From a virus: a stretch of DNA of 42,139 bases. The stretch spans positions 1 to 42,139 of IMG/VR virus record IMGVR_UViG_3300045911_000040. The stretch is one strand, 5' to 3'. Below are positions 25,298 through 33,245 of the stretch, in pieces. Within the stretch, counting starts at the first letter, position 1. Each line of letters starts with the position of its first letter. A program made the position numbers and the translations under genes. The notes under the pieces are model-generated. The model was not told where the DNA came from. It saw only the letters and a program-made list of their open reading frames with translations, and made no database searches.

Positions 25298-25741
25298 TTA
25301 CTTGCTGAGTATGTAGATGGGGCGGGCGCGCTCAGTAAACGCCTTGATCTCGTGCGCCATGCCGTCGCTCTGCAGCCACCCTTCGACGGGTAGGATCAGA
25401 AGCCCGCCTGCTGCTTCCAAAAGGGGCCGGTTGACCGCTTCCCAGAACTTGCCGTCCCGCAAGTCGATCTTGGCCGCCACGCCCACGACGTGGCTGTGCA
25501 AGATCGGCGATATGACCGTGAGCCCTTGGCGCGTCAGCGCCGCGCAGGCGCCCACAGCCTCGTAGTATGCCCGGCGCAGGCCCTCGTCCTGCGCGTCTCC
25601 GTCGCCCGTGGCGCGCTTGGTGTAGGGCGAGGCCAGATACCACAGACGGTCGCGTTCCTTGGGAGCCGCGCGGCTGCTACGTTCGGTTACGGGCTTCTGG
25701 TCATACCAGTCGATGAACCTGATCTTCGGGGGTGTCGTCAT
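25298..25741 (-). CDS. DUF1937 protein, nucleoside deoxyribosyltransferase-like
   Basis: The 147-residue product matches the DUF1937 pattern: WYLASPYTKR near the start of the fold, then TVISPILHSH, FWEAVNRPLLEAAGGLLILPVEGWLQSDGMAHEIKAF. This Rossmann-like fold is related to nucleoside 2-deoxyribosyltransferases, and phage members may act on nucleotides, although the reaction is not established. The start at 25741 is chosen because its ATG overlaps the stop of the phosphoesterase gene (ATGA); a longer start at 25753 exists. Confidence 0.83.
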   Translation of the reverse strand: MTTPPKIRFIDWYDQKPVTERSSRAAPKERDRLWYLASPYTKRATGDGDAQDEGLRRAYYEAVGACAALTRQGLTVISPILHSHVVGVAAKIDLRDGKFWEAVNRPLLEAAGGLLILPVEGWLQSDGMAHEIKAFTERARPIYILSK

Positions 25742-27318
25742 ACCATTCTCCATTTTGTTCCGCGCAGCGTCACCAGCGCCCGCTTGCCGTTCGGGTAGAT
25801 GACGCAGTTGGTGTGGCTCCAGGACGTGGCGCCCCGAGTATATTCGGCGTCCAGCTTCCGCAGGGTGCCGACCCAGTAAACGCCATCGTGGATTGCCGCC
25901 GTATGGGTGTGGCCGAGGATTGCCTTCATGGCTAGGCGCTCCATAGCGGCCGGGGCCGCGCGGGCACCGTTAGGTCCCTCGTCGCCATGCTGCGACACGT
26001 CGATGCCCGCTATCTCGAACCGCTCTTTCCGCCGCAGGAACCGCAGGTTCTCAGGCAGAACGCTCTCGGTTTCAGTGGCCAAGACGCCGAGACACAGAGG
26101 TAAGGCGTCGGGGATGAACTTGGGGTTGCGGGCAATTTCCCGGTAGACGGCGATCTGGGCGCCTAGGAACACCAAGGCGTTCTTGGGGTCTTGTCGGTAG
26201 TCCGCCTCCCGCAGCCAGCGATCCAGCGCCTCGTCGTGGTTCGAGCGCGTCAGCACGACCTGATCCACCATCAAGCATAGCTGCCGCAGTGTGGCGGTCA
26301 AGTCTGCCAGTTCCTCGGTTACAGACGTATGCCCGCGGACGTGCTTGGCGAACCGGGCGTGCGGGTCGTTCCGGTCGTGGTGCGACTGGTTCCGCCAGTC
26401 GAGCGCGTCGTGGACCACCACGGTCTTGGGTCGTCCGCACATGATCATGTCCACAGAACCCATCGCGGCGGCAGCGTCTTTCTCGGCGTCGTGCAGGTCC
26501 CCCAAGACGACCCCTGCCCATTTCTGGTCAGAAAAGACTAACCCATCAGCAACATACGCCGTCAGATCGAAAAACGAACCGTCTGCGGCGGCGTTGATCT
26601 GCCGCGCCCACCACACACCGTCGTGATCGACCTCGACGAGCATGGCCCCAAGGACGTGGTGGAACTCGGCCTTCTGCCCGGCCTTCTTCTGGATGTAGTT
26701 CGGCAGGGTCACAGCGCCGGTCGTATACATGAACCGAGGCGGGGACGGCAGCAGCCGCGGAGTGCTTTCCATCGACATCTTGACGTGCGGGATGATCCCC
26801 GATGCTTGGCCGGTGTAAGTCTGCATCCCCGACAGTGGGCGAACCGCGGTCGGGAGAATGTTCATCTCTCCGCACCACTCCAGATCGGGCGCCACCCGCA
26901 GCCGGTGGTCCGAAGCATATTGCTCGACCCGCGGGTGCCACCGGATTTCCCCACCCACCTTCTCTTGCCCGGCCTTGACCGACCGGCCGCCGTAGGACGA
27001 CACGTCGTAGGTGAAACGGGAGATGTGGATGCTGGCGCCGATCTCGGCCGCGTAGGCTTCCAGGTTCGTCAGGAACGCCTCGTGGATCGCGGTGTCGTTC
27101 TGTGCCGACGTGAAGATGTAGCAAGCGCGGCCGGGCGGGGCCACCTCGATACTGGCCCGCTTGTGGGCCAAGGTGGCCACGTTTTCCTTGGCCCGTTGCA
27201 GCGCCGCTTGCGCCGCCCCGTAGGATACGTTCAGGGCCTTCGCGGCCTTCTCGATGCTACCTTCCTCGGCGTAGGCGCGGAGGATGTCCGCGTCCGAAAC
27301 GATGTCACCCCTTGGCAT
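25738..27318 (-). CDS. Metallophosphoesterase with N-terminal HTH-like region
   Basis: A 526-residue calcineurin-like phosphoesterase. Motifs in order are LGDLHD (metal-binding D and H), VVHDALDWRNQ, a GNHD-like SNHDE, SQHGDEG, and ILGHTHTAAI. The N-terminal 45 residues (DADILRAYAEEGSIEKAAKALNVSYGAAQAALQRAKE) form a helix-turn-helix-like segment that could recognise DNA. Together with its place beside polymerase and RusA, this suggests a nuclease or phosphatase acting on nucleic acids, in the manner of SbcD/Mre11-type enzymes. GGAGG precedes the ATG, which overlaps rusA by 14 bases. Confidence 0.82.
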   Translation of the reverse strand: MPRGDIVSDADILRAYAEEGSIEKAAKALNVSYGAAQAALQRAKENVATLAHKRASIEVAPPGRACYIFTSAQNDTAIHEAFLTNLEAYAAEIGASIHISRFTYDVSSYGGRSVKAGQEKVGGEIRWHPRVEQYASDHRLRVAPDLEWCGEMNILPTAVRPLSGMQTYTGQASGIIPHVKMSMESTPRLLPSPPRFMYTTGAVTLPNYIQKKAGQKAEFHHVLGAMLVEVDHDGVWWARQINAAADGSFFDLTAYVADGLVFSDQKWAGVVLGDLHDAEKDAAAAMGSVDMIMCGRPKTVVVHDALDWRNQSHHDRNDPHARFAKHVRGHTSVTEELADLTATLRQLCLMVDQVVLTRSNHDEALDRWLREADYRQDPKNALVFLGAQIAVYREIARNPKFIPDALPLCLGVLATETESVLPENLRFLRRKERFEIAGIDVSQHGDEGPNGARAAPAAMERLAMKAILGHTHTAAIHDGVYWVGTLRKLDAEYTRGATSWSHTNCVIYPNGKRALVTLRGTKWRMV

Positions 27319-27739
27319 TGCCGACCTCCAGTTCCTTCAATTCCACAAGAAGCCCGGGGGGCTGATAGGACTGCGCATACCGAGCTTCCGCCTCCAGATG
27401 GGCGATCTGCCGGTCGTCCTCGTAGGCCACCCCGTTCAGGGCGTCCTGGGCCAGCTTGACCACGTTGTCGAGGTCTCGCTTGCCAGTATACCATGCGCCC
27501 TGGGCCGCTTCGCGCTTGGCCTTGGACCACGACTTCGGCACCGTGAACAGTGCCTTCACCGTCATCGACAGTGGTCCCTCCAGCTTCCGCGTCAGCGCGA
27601 GCCCGGCAACCTGCTTGATCCCACGCTCGGCTTTCAGGGTCTTGGCGGGGGTGTAAGTCTGCACGAACTTTCCCGCTCGCCGGAACCGGGGGCGGCCCTT
27701 CGATTGGGGCTCGCCGTCTATCCAAAACGACACGATCAC
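27305..27739 (-). CDS. rusA: RusA-family Holliday junction resolvase
   Basis: The 144-residue protein shows the RusA pattern: an N-terminal GEPQSKGRPRFRRAG strand-loop and the catalytic region KRDLDNVVKLAQDALNGVAYEDDRQI with its conserved aspartates. RusA resolves branched DNA, needed before packaging of concatemers or recombined intermediates. The start codon is GTG and overlaps the polymerase stop (GTGA), a sign of coupled translation. Confidence 0.88.
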   Translation of the reverse strand: MIVSFWIDGEPQSKGRPRFRRAGKFVQTYTPAKTLKAERGIKQVAGLALTRKLEGPLSMTVKALFTVPKSWSKAKREAAQGAWYTGKRDLDNVVKLAQDALNGVAYEDDRQIAHLEAEARYAQSYQPPGLLVELKELEVGNAKG

Positions 27740-29694
27740 TTTCGGTATCTCCTACCAACCCAGCCAGACGCCGCAAGCGGTATCCGCATATCTTCGGCCC
27801 ACCGAGGGGCTGTAGTCATTAAAGAACACAGTTCGCGTTCGGTGACAAGCCCTTTCGGCGGCTCCAGCACCACTTCGTCGTGGACCCGCAGCACGGGGCA
27901 CCACCCAAGGGCCTCAGCCGCGACCGCCGCCGGGAACAGGATGTCCCGGGCGGTGGCCTGAGTGACGTTCTCGGCCCACAGTCCTCCGTAGGCTTCGATC
28001 CGGCGCCATTGGCCATACCTGTAGGCCCAGTAGACCACGACCAGTTCCTCTCGGTCCTCTTCGTAGCGGTGCGGCCGCTTCTCGACCACGGCGTCTCGAT
28101 ACCAAAGCATCCGGCCGCTCGGCAGCCGCAGCGACAGCCACGCGCCTTGCACCTGGAACACCAGCCCGTGGGTCTCGACCGGCTGGCCCGTGACAACCGC
28201 GCGGATCGCCGCAGCCTCCAGAGACCGCCAAAACTGCACGATCCCCGGGTGCTGATCGCGCCACGCCGCCATGTATCGGGCCACGTCGTCGTCGGAGTGC
28301 TTGTCCGAACTGTCAAACTGGCGCCATGCGTTGACCCAGCCTTGGTAGCCCGCCGCGAGTTCCAGCACCTTGCCGATTTGCCGCTCGGTCGGGTGGTCTT
28401 TCTTGTTCACCTCGAACCCGAACACCTTGTCGGCCGCTCGGCAGTAGATGTCCCTGCCGCCGTTCTTGTCGATGTCGCGAAAGGCATCCAGCTTCCAGTC
28501 CTCGCCGCCGTAGGCCGCAATCACCCGGTTCTCGATACCCGCAAGGTCGGCCGCCACCAGTTCCCGGTCGTCCTCGCACGTCAGCATGGCACGCAGGGCG
28601 TTCGACAGGACGGACAGGGGGTCGCCGTAGCACATCTCCAGCAGGTCTGCATCTCCCCGCCTGACAATCTGACACAGGTCCTCCCATTGGTCGTCATCCC
28701 ACTTCTCGAAAGCATCGTCCGGTCGGGGGAAGTTCTGGGGCTGGATCAAGCGTCCAGCGTCCCGGCCCGTGGTAGCGCCGTGGAACTGTATCAGGTTTCG
28801 GGCTCGGCCGTCCTCGCAGGTCGCGCGCAGCATGGCCGCGATCTTGTGGTTCGACGCCTTCGCCAGGCGGGCGCGCAGTTCCAGCGCCTCGCGCGCCACG
28901 CCCCGGGCTGTCGAGATCGCCTTCTCGACCGTCTCGGCCTGTAGGTTCGGCAGACGGCAGCCTTGGCCCTCCAGCCACACCAGCATACGGGCGCCCTGCG
29001 TCTCCCGCTCCACGGCGCCGCCGGTCAGAGCCTCCAGTTGCCCGCGCAGCTTGCCCTGCACTTGCTCCAGGATCGAGGCTGCCGCGGTTGCGGTCGGGAT
29101 GTCCACCTTGACACCCCGCAGGTTCATGCGGTCGGTGGCGTCAGCCTCGCGCGCGAGCATAGGTGTCAGCTTTCCCAGCGCCCGTACCAGCGCCCGCTCC
29201 AGTTCCACGTCCTGCTCGCAGTAGGCGGCCAGCGCCAAACGGTCCTCGTCGGTCGGTTTGACCCAGAACCGGCCGGGCTCCTTCTTCGTGGGCTTGGCAG
29301 GCTTCGACAATTTGCGCATGACGGCCTGCCCGGTCTTGTCCTTGCCGAGGTCCAGCCCCAGCGCCGCGGCGGCTTGATCGAGGCCCAGAGGCAGCCCTCG
29401 GTAGCCACACAGCGCCATGCTGCACACCCACACCGGCTCCACATCATAGCGCAGAACGTGGCGCCAGATAGCGCGCTCGAACGCCGCGTTGTGCGCGCCG
29501 ACCGGATGTTTGGCGTCCATGTGGTCGAGGACCCGCTGCGGGAAAGGCTCCCCGGGAACCCACGTCCGGGGAGCCTCGTCGCCGAAAGCGTAGGACATGC
29601 ACAGCACCTCGGTCAGCGGGTGTTCCGCATAGACCTCCGCGCCGCAGTCCATCAGATCGACCGGGCTGCGGGTCTCGAAGTCGATGTGTAGCAT
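27736..29694 (-). CDS. Family A DNA polymerase
   Basis: A 652-residue replicative polymerase. The N-terminal 3'-5' exonuclease has HIDFETRS, HNAAFE and YCEQDVELE motifs. The polymerase domain has motif A VAADLAGIENRV (about residue 390), motif B with the RQIGKVLELAAGYQG stretch, and motif C RVHDEVV near the C-terminus. This is the phage family A type without a 5'-3' exonuclease. The start is set at 29694, where the ATG overlaps the upstream stop (TGATG), because the extra 26 residues from 29772 lie in the preceding gene and do not align with the exonuclease. Confidence 0.93.
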   Translation of the reverse strand: MLHIDFETRSPVDLMDCGAEVYAEHPLTEVLCMSYAFGDEAPRTWVPGEPFPQRVLDHMDAKHPVGAHNAAFERAIWRHVLRYDVEPVWVCSMALCGYRGLPLGLDQAAAALGLDLGKDKTGQAVMRKLSKPAKPTKKEPGRFWVKPTDEDRLALAAYCEQDVELERALVRALGKLTPMLAREADATDRMNLRGVKVDIPTATAAASILEQVQGKLRGQLEALTGGAVERETQGARMLVWLEGQGCRLPNLQAETVEKAISTARGVAREALELRARLAKASNHKIAAMLRATCEDGRARNLIQFHGATTGRDAGRLIQPQNFPRPDDAFEKWDDDQWEDLCQIVRRGDADLLEMCYGDPLSVLSNALRAMLTCEDDRELVAADLAGIENRVIAAYGGEDWKLDAFRDIDKNGGRDIYCRAADKVFGFEVNKKDHPTERQIGKVLELAAGYQGWVNAWRQFDSSDKHSDDDVARYMAAWRDQHPGIVQFWRSLEAAAIRAVVTGQPVETHGLVFQVQGAWLSLRLPSGRMLWYRDAVVEKRPHRYEEDREELVVVYWAYRYGQWRRIEAYGGLWAENVTQATARDILFPAAVAAEALGWCPVLRVHDEVVLEPPKGLVTERELCSLMTTAPRWAEDMRIPLAASGWVGRRYRK

Positions 29695-29924
29695 CAGAGC
29701 GCCCGGACGGCTTTCTGGAGTTTCCGCAGGGTTGTCATCCGGCAAGCGCGGCGGCCTTCTTTCAGCAGCCACACCGTGGACAGCGAGACCTTGGCCTTCT
29801 TCGCCAGCACCCTCAGCGAGATGCCACTGGCCGATGCGGCCTCGAACACACGCGCCAGGTCCCGGTCGATGTCCGGGTTCAGGGTCAGGATGTAGTCACC
29901 CGCCCGATTGTTCACTGGGGTCAT
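29694..29924 (-). CDS. Small XRE-like helix-turn-helix protein
   Basis: A 76-residue protein with an HTH of the Cro/XRE type: ISLRVLAKKAKVSLSTVWLLKEGRRACRMTTLRKLQKAV. Such proteins bind operator DNA as dimers. It overlaps the upstream gene by 29 bases and the polymerase start by one. It may regulate the early operon or the divergent control region at 39.3-39.9 kb. No divergent lysogeny module or integrase is present, so it need not be a lysogenic repressor. Confidence 0.75.
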   Translation of the reverse strand: MTPVNNRAGDYILTLNPDIDRDLARVFEAASASGISLRVLAKKAKVSLSTVWLLKEGRRACRMTTLRKLQKAVRAL

Positions 29925-30510
29925 CTTGGACCGCTCCCCTTCTTCCGTTCGTGATTACGTCTCCAGCGAGTGCCCGCAGCCGCTCCAGCTTCGCCTCGAT
30001 CTTCACGCGCATGTCGCGCTCGACCGGGTGCATCTGGACGACCGGCCCGTGCGGTATCGTCTCGCCGCGGGCGATCTCCCGAAGATAAGTGTCTGTCATT
30101 CCAGCTACAGTGTCAATATCCCTGATCGGCACCAGCATGATCTGCATACCGCACAGTTGCGCGATGGCCTGGATGTGCCACAGCTTCGGTTGGTTGGTGC
30201 TTTCCGGGTTGCGGAACCAGTGGTGGGTCATCGCCGTCGAGAAGCCGATCAGGCGCATGGCCGCATAGACCGACGAGAAGCCGCAGATCAGAAGCGACGA
30301 GGACAGTTGCTCCAGCACCTGGAGGACCGCCGGACAGTCCTTCTTCTTTGGCGTCCTGACCCGACTTTTCCGGTTGCGGCTTACGTCCACAAGCCGCGTC
30401 TCGCCCCCACTCGTGTAGTCGGGGATTACGGGGGGCGGTCCTTTCCGCCCCCCGCCGCGGGTTCTCCCGCCCGACTTGACGACCCTATCAGAACGGGATT
30501 TCGTCGTCAT
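29896..30510 (-). CDS. Hypothetical basic protein of the replication operon
   Basis: A 204-residue protein. The first 70 residues are basic and disordered (Arg/Gly/Lys/Pro-rich). The middle (about 75-135) is helical with VLEQLSSSLLICGFSSVYAAMRLIGFSTAMTHHWFRNPE, which could be a divergent helix-turn-helix, and the rest is charged. Function is unknown; DNA binding is plausible because of the basic tail and the next gene, a small HTH protein. The start at 30510 is chosen over 30564, as it lies near the ssDNA-binding gene's end with a 23-base overlap. Confidence 0.65.
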   Translation of the reverse strand: MTTKSRSDRVVKSGGRTRGGGRKGPPPVIPDYTSGGETRLVDVSRNRKSRVRTPKKKDCPAVLQVLEQLSSSLLICGFSSVYAAMRLIGFSTAMTHHWFRNPESTNQPKLWHIQAIAQLCGMQIMLVPIRDIDTVAGMTDTYLREIARGETIPHGPVVQMHPVERDMRVKIEAKLERLRALAGDVITNGRRGAVQDDPSEQSGG

Positions 30511-31099
30511 ATTCGTCCATCGGGTTCTCGTTCGACGTGCCTCCGCGAACGCCCGAGAAGGCATCGGCCGCCGACCGACCCCCGCCCGCCAGCCGTTCGG
30601 CCTTGCGGTCAGACAGCATCACCTTGTCGAAGTAGAGCGAGATCGCCGGTTCGGCGTTATCGGTCTCGTAGGTGTTGAACACGCCCGCTACCCAGCCATA
30701 GGTGCCAGAGAACGCGCGCTTCGGGTCCGTGACGAGCTTCCGCGCGATGTCGAAGACCTCGGGCTGGTATTTCGTCGCGGCCTTGGCGAGGAAGTGCCCC
30801 CGCATGAACCCGACCTGGGCCTCGGTCTTGCCCTTGCGGATCAGACGGTCGGCTTCCTTGTCGCCGTCCTTGAACGGCCACACCACGTTGGCCAGCTTCA
30901 CGTCGGACCAGCGGGCACGGACGGCCTTTACCGCCTGGGCCTTGAAGTCGTCAAAGTCCTTGCCGGGCTCGAAGATCATCATGAGCGAGAACTTCGGGTC
31001 GCCCTTGGCCTTGCCGTTGACCATGTAGGGTTTGGCCTCGAACAGGTTCAGGTATGCGAGGCGGACCTCGGGGGTAACGTAGTCGATGCGATCAGCCAT
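30488..31099 (-). CDS. DUF2815 single-stranded DNA-binding protein
   Basis: This 203-residue protein matches the DUF2815 phage ssDNA-binding family: YVTPEVRLAYLNLFEAK, KFSLMMIFEPGKDF, AFSGTYGWVAGVFNTYE and PAISLYFDKVMLS lie in the OB-fold part. The C-terminus is acidic and ends DEYDDEIPF, like the protein-interaction tails of bacterial SSB and T7 gp2.5. It would coat single strands and recruit polymerase and helicase. It directly follows the DUF2800 gene, a pairing common in phages and prophages. AGGAGA precedes the ATG. Confidence 0.9.
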   Translation of the reverse strand: MADRIDYVTPEVRLAYLNLFEAKPYMVNGKAKGDPKFSLMMIFEPGKDFDDFKAQAVKAVRARWSDVKLANVVWPFKDGDKEADRLIRKGKTEAQVGFMRGHFLAKAATKYQPEVFDIARKLVTDPKRAFSGTYGWVAGVFNTYETDNAEPAISLYFDKVMLSDRKAERLAGGGRSAADAFSGVRGGTSNENPMDEYDDEIPF

Positions 31100-31116
31100 G
31101 TCGTTGTCTCCTGTTG

Positions 31117-32343
31117 TCAGATGTTGGCGAATACAGCCTCGGCCGTGCGGGCCTTGGCTGCGTCTCTCTTGTCAGAGGCCGGAGCGAAAGTCAATCCGGC
31201 CTCCGGCTTGTATGCGTTCTCGGCCACGAACTCTTTGCCGCCTTCCTTGATCTTTTCGATCTGGGCAGGCGATTTCAGCTTGGGCTCGTTGAACGCAGCG
31301 TCTCCAAACATGGCTTGGAGCAGTTCTTCCGCGCCGTCCTTCCACGCCCGGTCGGCACGCTTGGCGACCAGCTTGAAACCGGGCACGTCGTCGCCTTTCT
31401 GGAGCCGCGCGAACACCTCGCGCTCGATGGCCTTGATCGCCCGCTTTACCAGCGGGATAGCCTCGGCCAGCTTCGCCAGTGCCTCCGACGAGGTGTCGAT
31501 GAACGCCTCGTGGTCCTTGGCCTCGTCCTCCGGCAGCGCCTTGGCCGTTTCCAGCATTTCGGCAAACGGCCCTTGGATTTCCCGGCAGTAGAGCGCCACC
31601 GGGCAGAACTGGCAATGGTCGCCAGCCACGCACGGCGCGTTCGGTTCCTCGGTGCGCTTGACCGCGGGCAGGAGTTCGGTCTCCAACCACTCGCCAAGCT
31701 GGCCGACCGTCAACGCCTCGCCCCGGACGTAGCCTTGGTCGTGTTCCATACGGGGCTGCACTATCTTCATAGTGACCATCGACACGCTCTGCGCCCGGTC
31801 GCCCAGCGTGAACCACGCTGCGGCGGCGTAGTAGCGAAGCTGCTTGTTGCCCTGCCCCTCGACGGCCACGCCCTGACCGTATTTCAGGTCGAACAACGTA
31901 AACGCCCAGATGCTCCCACCCTCGACCCGGCGGTGCAGCACAAGAGCGTCCGCCGTGCCGCGGATGCCGGGATGGTATTCGGGCATGGCGACATGCGCCT
32001 CGACCATCACCTCGTCGTGTGGACCCATCGTCTCGCGCACAGCGTCGAGGAACACCTGGACGTTCTCCACCATGTCCGCGTCCACGGTGAACTCGCGCCC
32101 ACCAACCGTGACCTTGGTGCCCATGAACTCCCAAGCGTCCGCACCCTCTTGCAGGCACCTGGCAGCGATCTCATGCGCCGCGGTTCCCTCGTCGGCAAAC
32201 TCCGACGACGTGTCGGGCGTGGCACCCATGCTGGCGACTTTGCGCGCCAGTTGCACCGACCCCGGGCAGATGGACCAACGGGACATGCCGCTGGCCCCTA
32301 CGTCGGAGTGGTCGCGTTCTTCCGTCTCGATCATGTCGTTCAT
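31117..32343 (-). CDS. DUF2800 Cas4/PD-(D/E)XK-like nuclease
   Basis: The 408-residue product belongs to the DUF2800 family. The nuclease core is seen as GIRGTADALV followed by FTLFDLKYGQG (the D...D-x-K pattern). A cysteine set, SICPGS near residue 29 and CVAGDHCQFCPVALYC at about 235-250, resembles the iron-sulphur cluster of AddB and Cas4 nucleases. It likely processes DNA ends for replication or recombination with the adjacent SSB. The ATG at 32343 overlaps the upstream stop (ATGA); the ORF extension to 32442 lies inside the neighbouring gene. Confidence 0.88.
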   Translation of the reverse strand: MNDMIETEERDHSDVGASGMSRWSICPGSVQLARKVASMGATPDTSSEFADEGTAAHEIAARCLQEGADAWEFMGTKVTVGGREFTVDADMVENVQVFLDAVRETMGPHDEVMVEAHVAMPEYHPGIRGTADALVLHRRVEGGSIWAFTLFDLKYGQGVAVEGQGNKQLRYYAAAAWFTLGDRAQSVSMVTMKIVQPRMEHDQGYVRGEALTVGQLGEWLETELLPAVKRTEEPNAPCVAGDHCQFCPVALYCREIQGPFAEMLETAKALPEDEAKDHEAFIDTSSEALAKLAEAIPLVKRAIKAIEREVFARLQKGDDVPGFKLVAKRADRAWKDGAEELLQAMFGDAAFNEPKLKSPAQIEKIKEGGKEFVAENAYKPEAGLTFAPASDKRDAAKARTAEAVFANI

Positions 32344-32657
32344 GCGGGGTCTCCCGGGGCGGTCGGTGCCGACGTGGTTCCCATCTCGCCGGAGGCCACG
32401 AGGCAGGACAGGCCGCTCGGCAGGTCCACCACGAAAGTCCACGATCCCGACACCGGGTTCAGGAACAGACGGCCGAATTGATGGTTATTGGTAAGCCCCT
32501 CGAACACCACGCTCTCGCCGTAGGTGCGAGACAGAACGTCGTTGACCTGACCTGTCGGAGCGCAGTTCTGGGCCTTGACGGACGAGGCCGGAAGGATCAT
32601 GGCCGCCGCGCCGATGGCGAACCCGGCGATGAACGGGCGAACGGGAAACAGGTTCAT
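32340..32657 (-). CDS. Small secreted protein inside the replication operon
   Basis: A 105-residue protein with a clear signal peptide: basic start, hydrophobic core (FIAGFAIGAAAMILPASS) and an A-x-A type site (VKA, then QNCAP). Two cysteines remain in the mature part (NCAP and LSCLV), able to form a disulphide in the periplasm. The mature 75 residues contain YGESVVFEGLTNNHQFGRLFLN. It is coupled to both neighbours by ATGA overlaps. Function is unknown; periplasmic phage proteins made early often block superinfection, which is one possible role. Confidence 0.75.
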   Translation of the reverse strand: MNLFPVRPFIAGFAIGAAAMILPASSVKAQNCAPTGQVNDVLSRTYGESVVFEGLTNNHQFGRLFLNPVSGSWTFVVDLPSGLSCLVASGEMGTTSAPTAPGDPA

Positions 32658-33220
32658 GCCTTGTCCCCTTCCATGACATGCTCCAGATCGGCGATGAACT
32701 TGCGCCGCTGGTTCTGGTCCATCTCTCCGACGCGGGAGACCTCCATCTCGGCCAGCTTGGCCTTGACCGCCTTTGCGCCCAGCTTGCCCGAAACCTTCGT
32801 GACGAACGACATCAGCTTTGCGTCGGTGATCGGCTCGACCGCCGGAGCCGCGGGTTCCCCGGCCTTCGCGTCAGCTTCGCGGCTGGCGAGATCGGCGCTG
32901 GGCGGCGTGAATTCCTCAGCCGAGGTCTCGGGGGTCTTGCGCGGGCGCCCGCGGCCCCGCTTGGCCGCGATCTCGACCGGCGCGTTGGTGTCGGACGGGT
33001 CCACATCCGTCAGCTTCTCGACGATGCCGGTCGGAACGTCCATGGCCAACGTGTTGTAAACCACGCGCACCGTGCCCAGCATGGCCGCGCGGATGCGGCC
33101 TTCCGGGTCCTGCTCGTCGTCATCGACGACGCCGCTGACCGAGACGAAGGGCTCGGCGCTCTCGTAGCTGGCGGGCTGCTTCGACCGCTTGAAAGATACC
33201 GTGAAGTTCGTGATACGCAT
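32654..33220 (-). CDS. Hypothetical protein with AT-hook-like motif
   Basis: A 188-residue protein with an N-terminal beta-rich domain (about 1-85, RITNFTVSFKRSKQPASYESAEPFVSVSGVVDDDE), a linker containing KRGRGRPRK (about 91-99), which has the GRP core of an AT-hook, then a Pro/Ala-rich stretch and a C-terminal helical domain. The AT-hook suggests minor-groove DNA binding. A strong AAGGAGG site precedes the ATG. It is upstream of the nuclease and SSB genes, in keeping with a replication accessory role. Confidence 0.72.
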   Translation of the reverse strand: MRITNFTVSFKRSKQPASYESAEPFVSVSGVVDDDEQDPEGRIRAAMLGTVRVVYNTLAMDVPTGIVEKLTDVDPSDTNAPVEIAAKRGRGRPRKTPETSAEEFTPPSADLASREADAKAGEPAAPAVEPITDAKLMSFVTKVSGKLGAKAVKAKLAEMEVSRVGEMDQNQRRKFIADLEHVMEGDKA

Positions 33221-33245
33221 GTTCGTCCTCCTTTTCGATTACACT

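Noticed and set aside
29694-29924. Lysogeny repressor
   Set aside because: The HTH protein lies inside the replication operon between polymerase and an unknown gene, without a divergent promoter or integration genes.
31114-32481. 455-residue plus-strand frame opposite the DUF2800 nuclease
   Set aside because: Shadow of a well-supported gene on the other strand.
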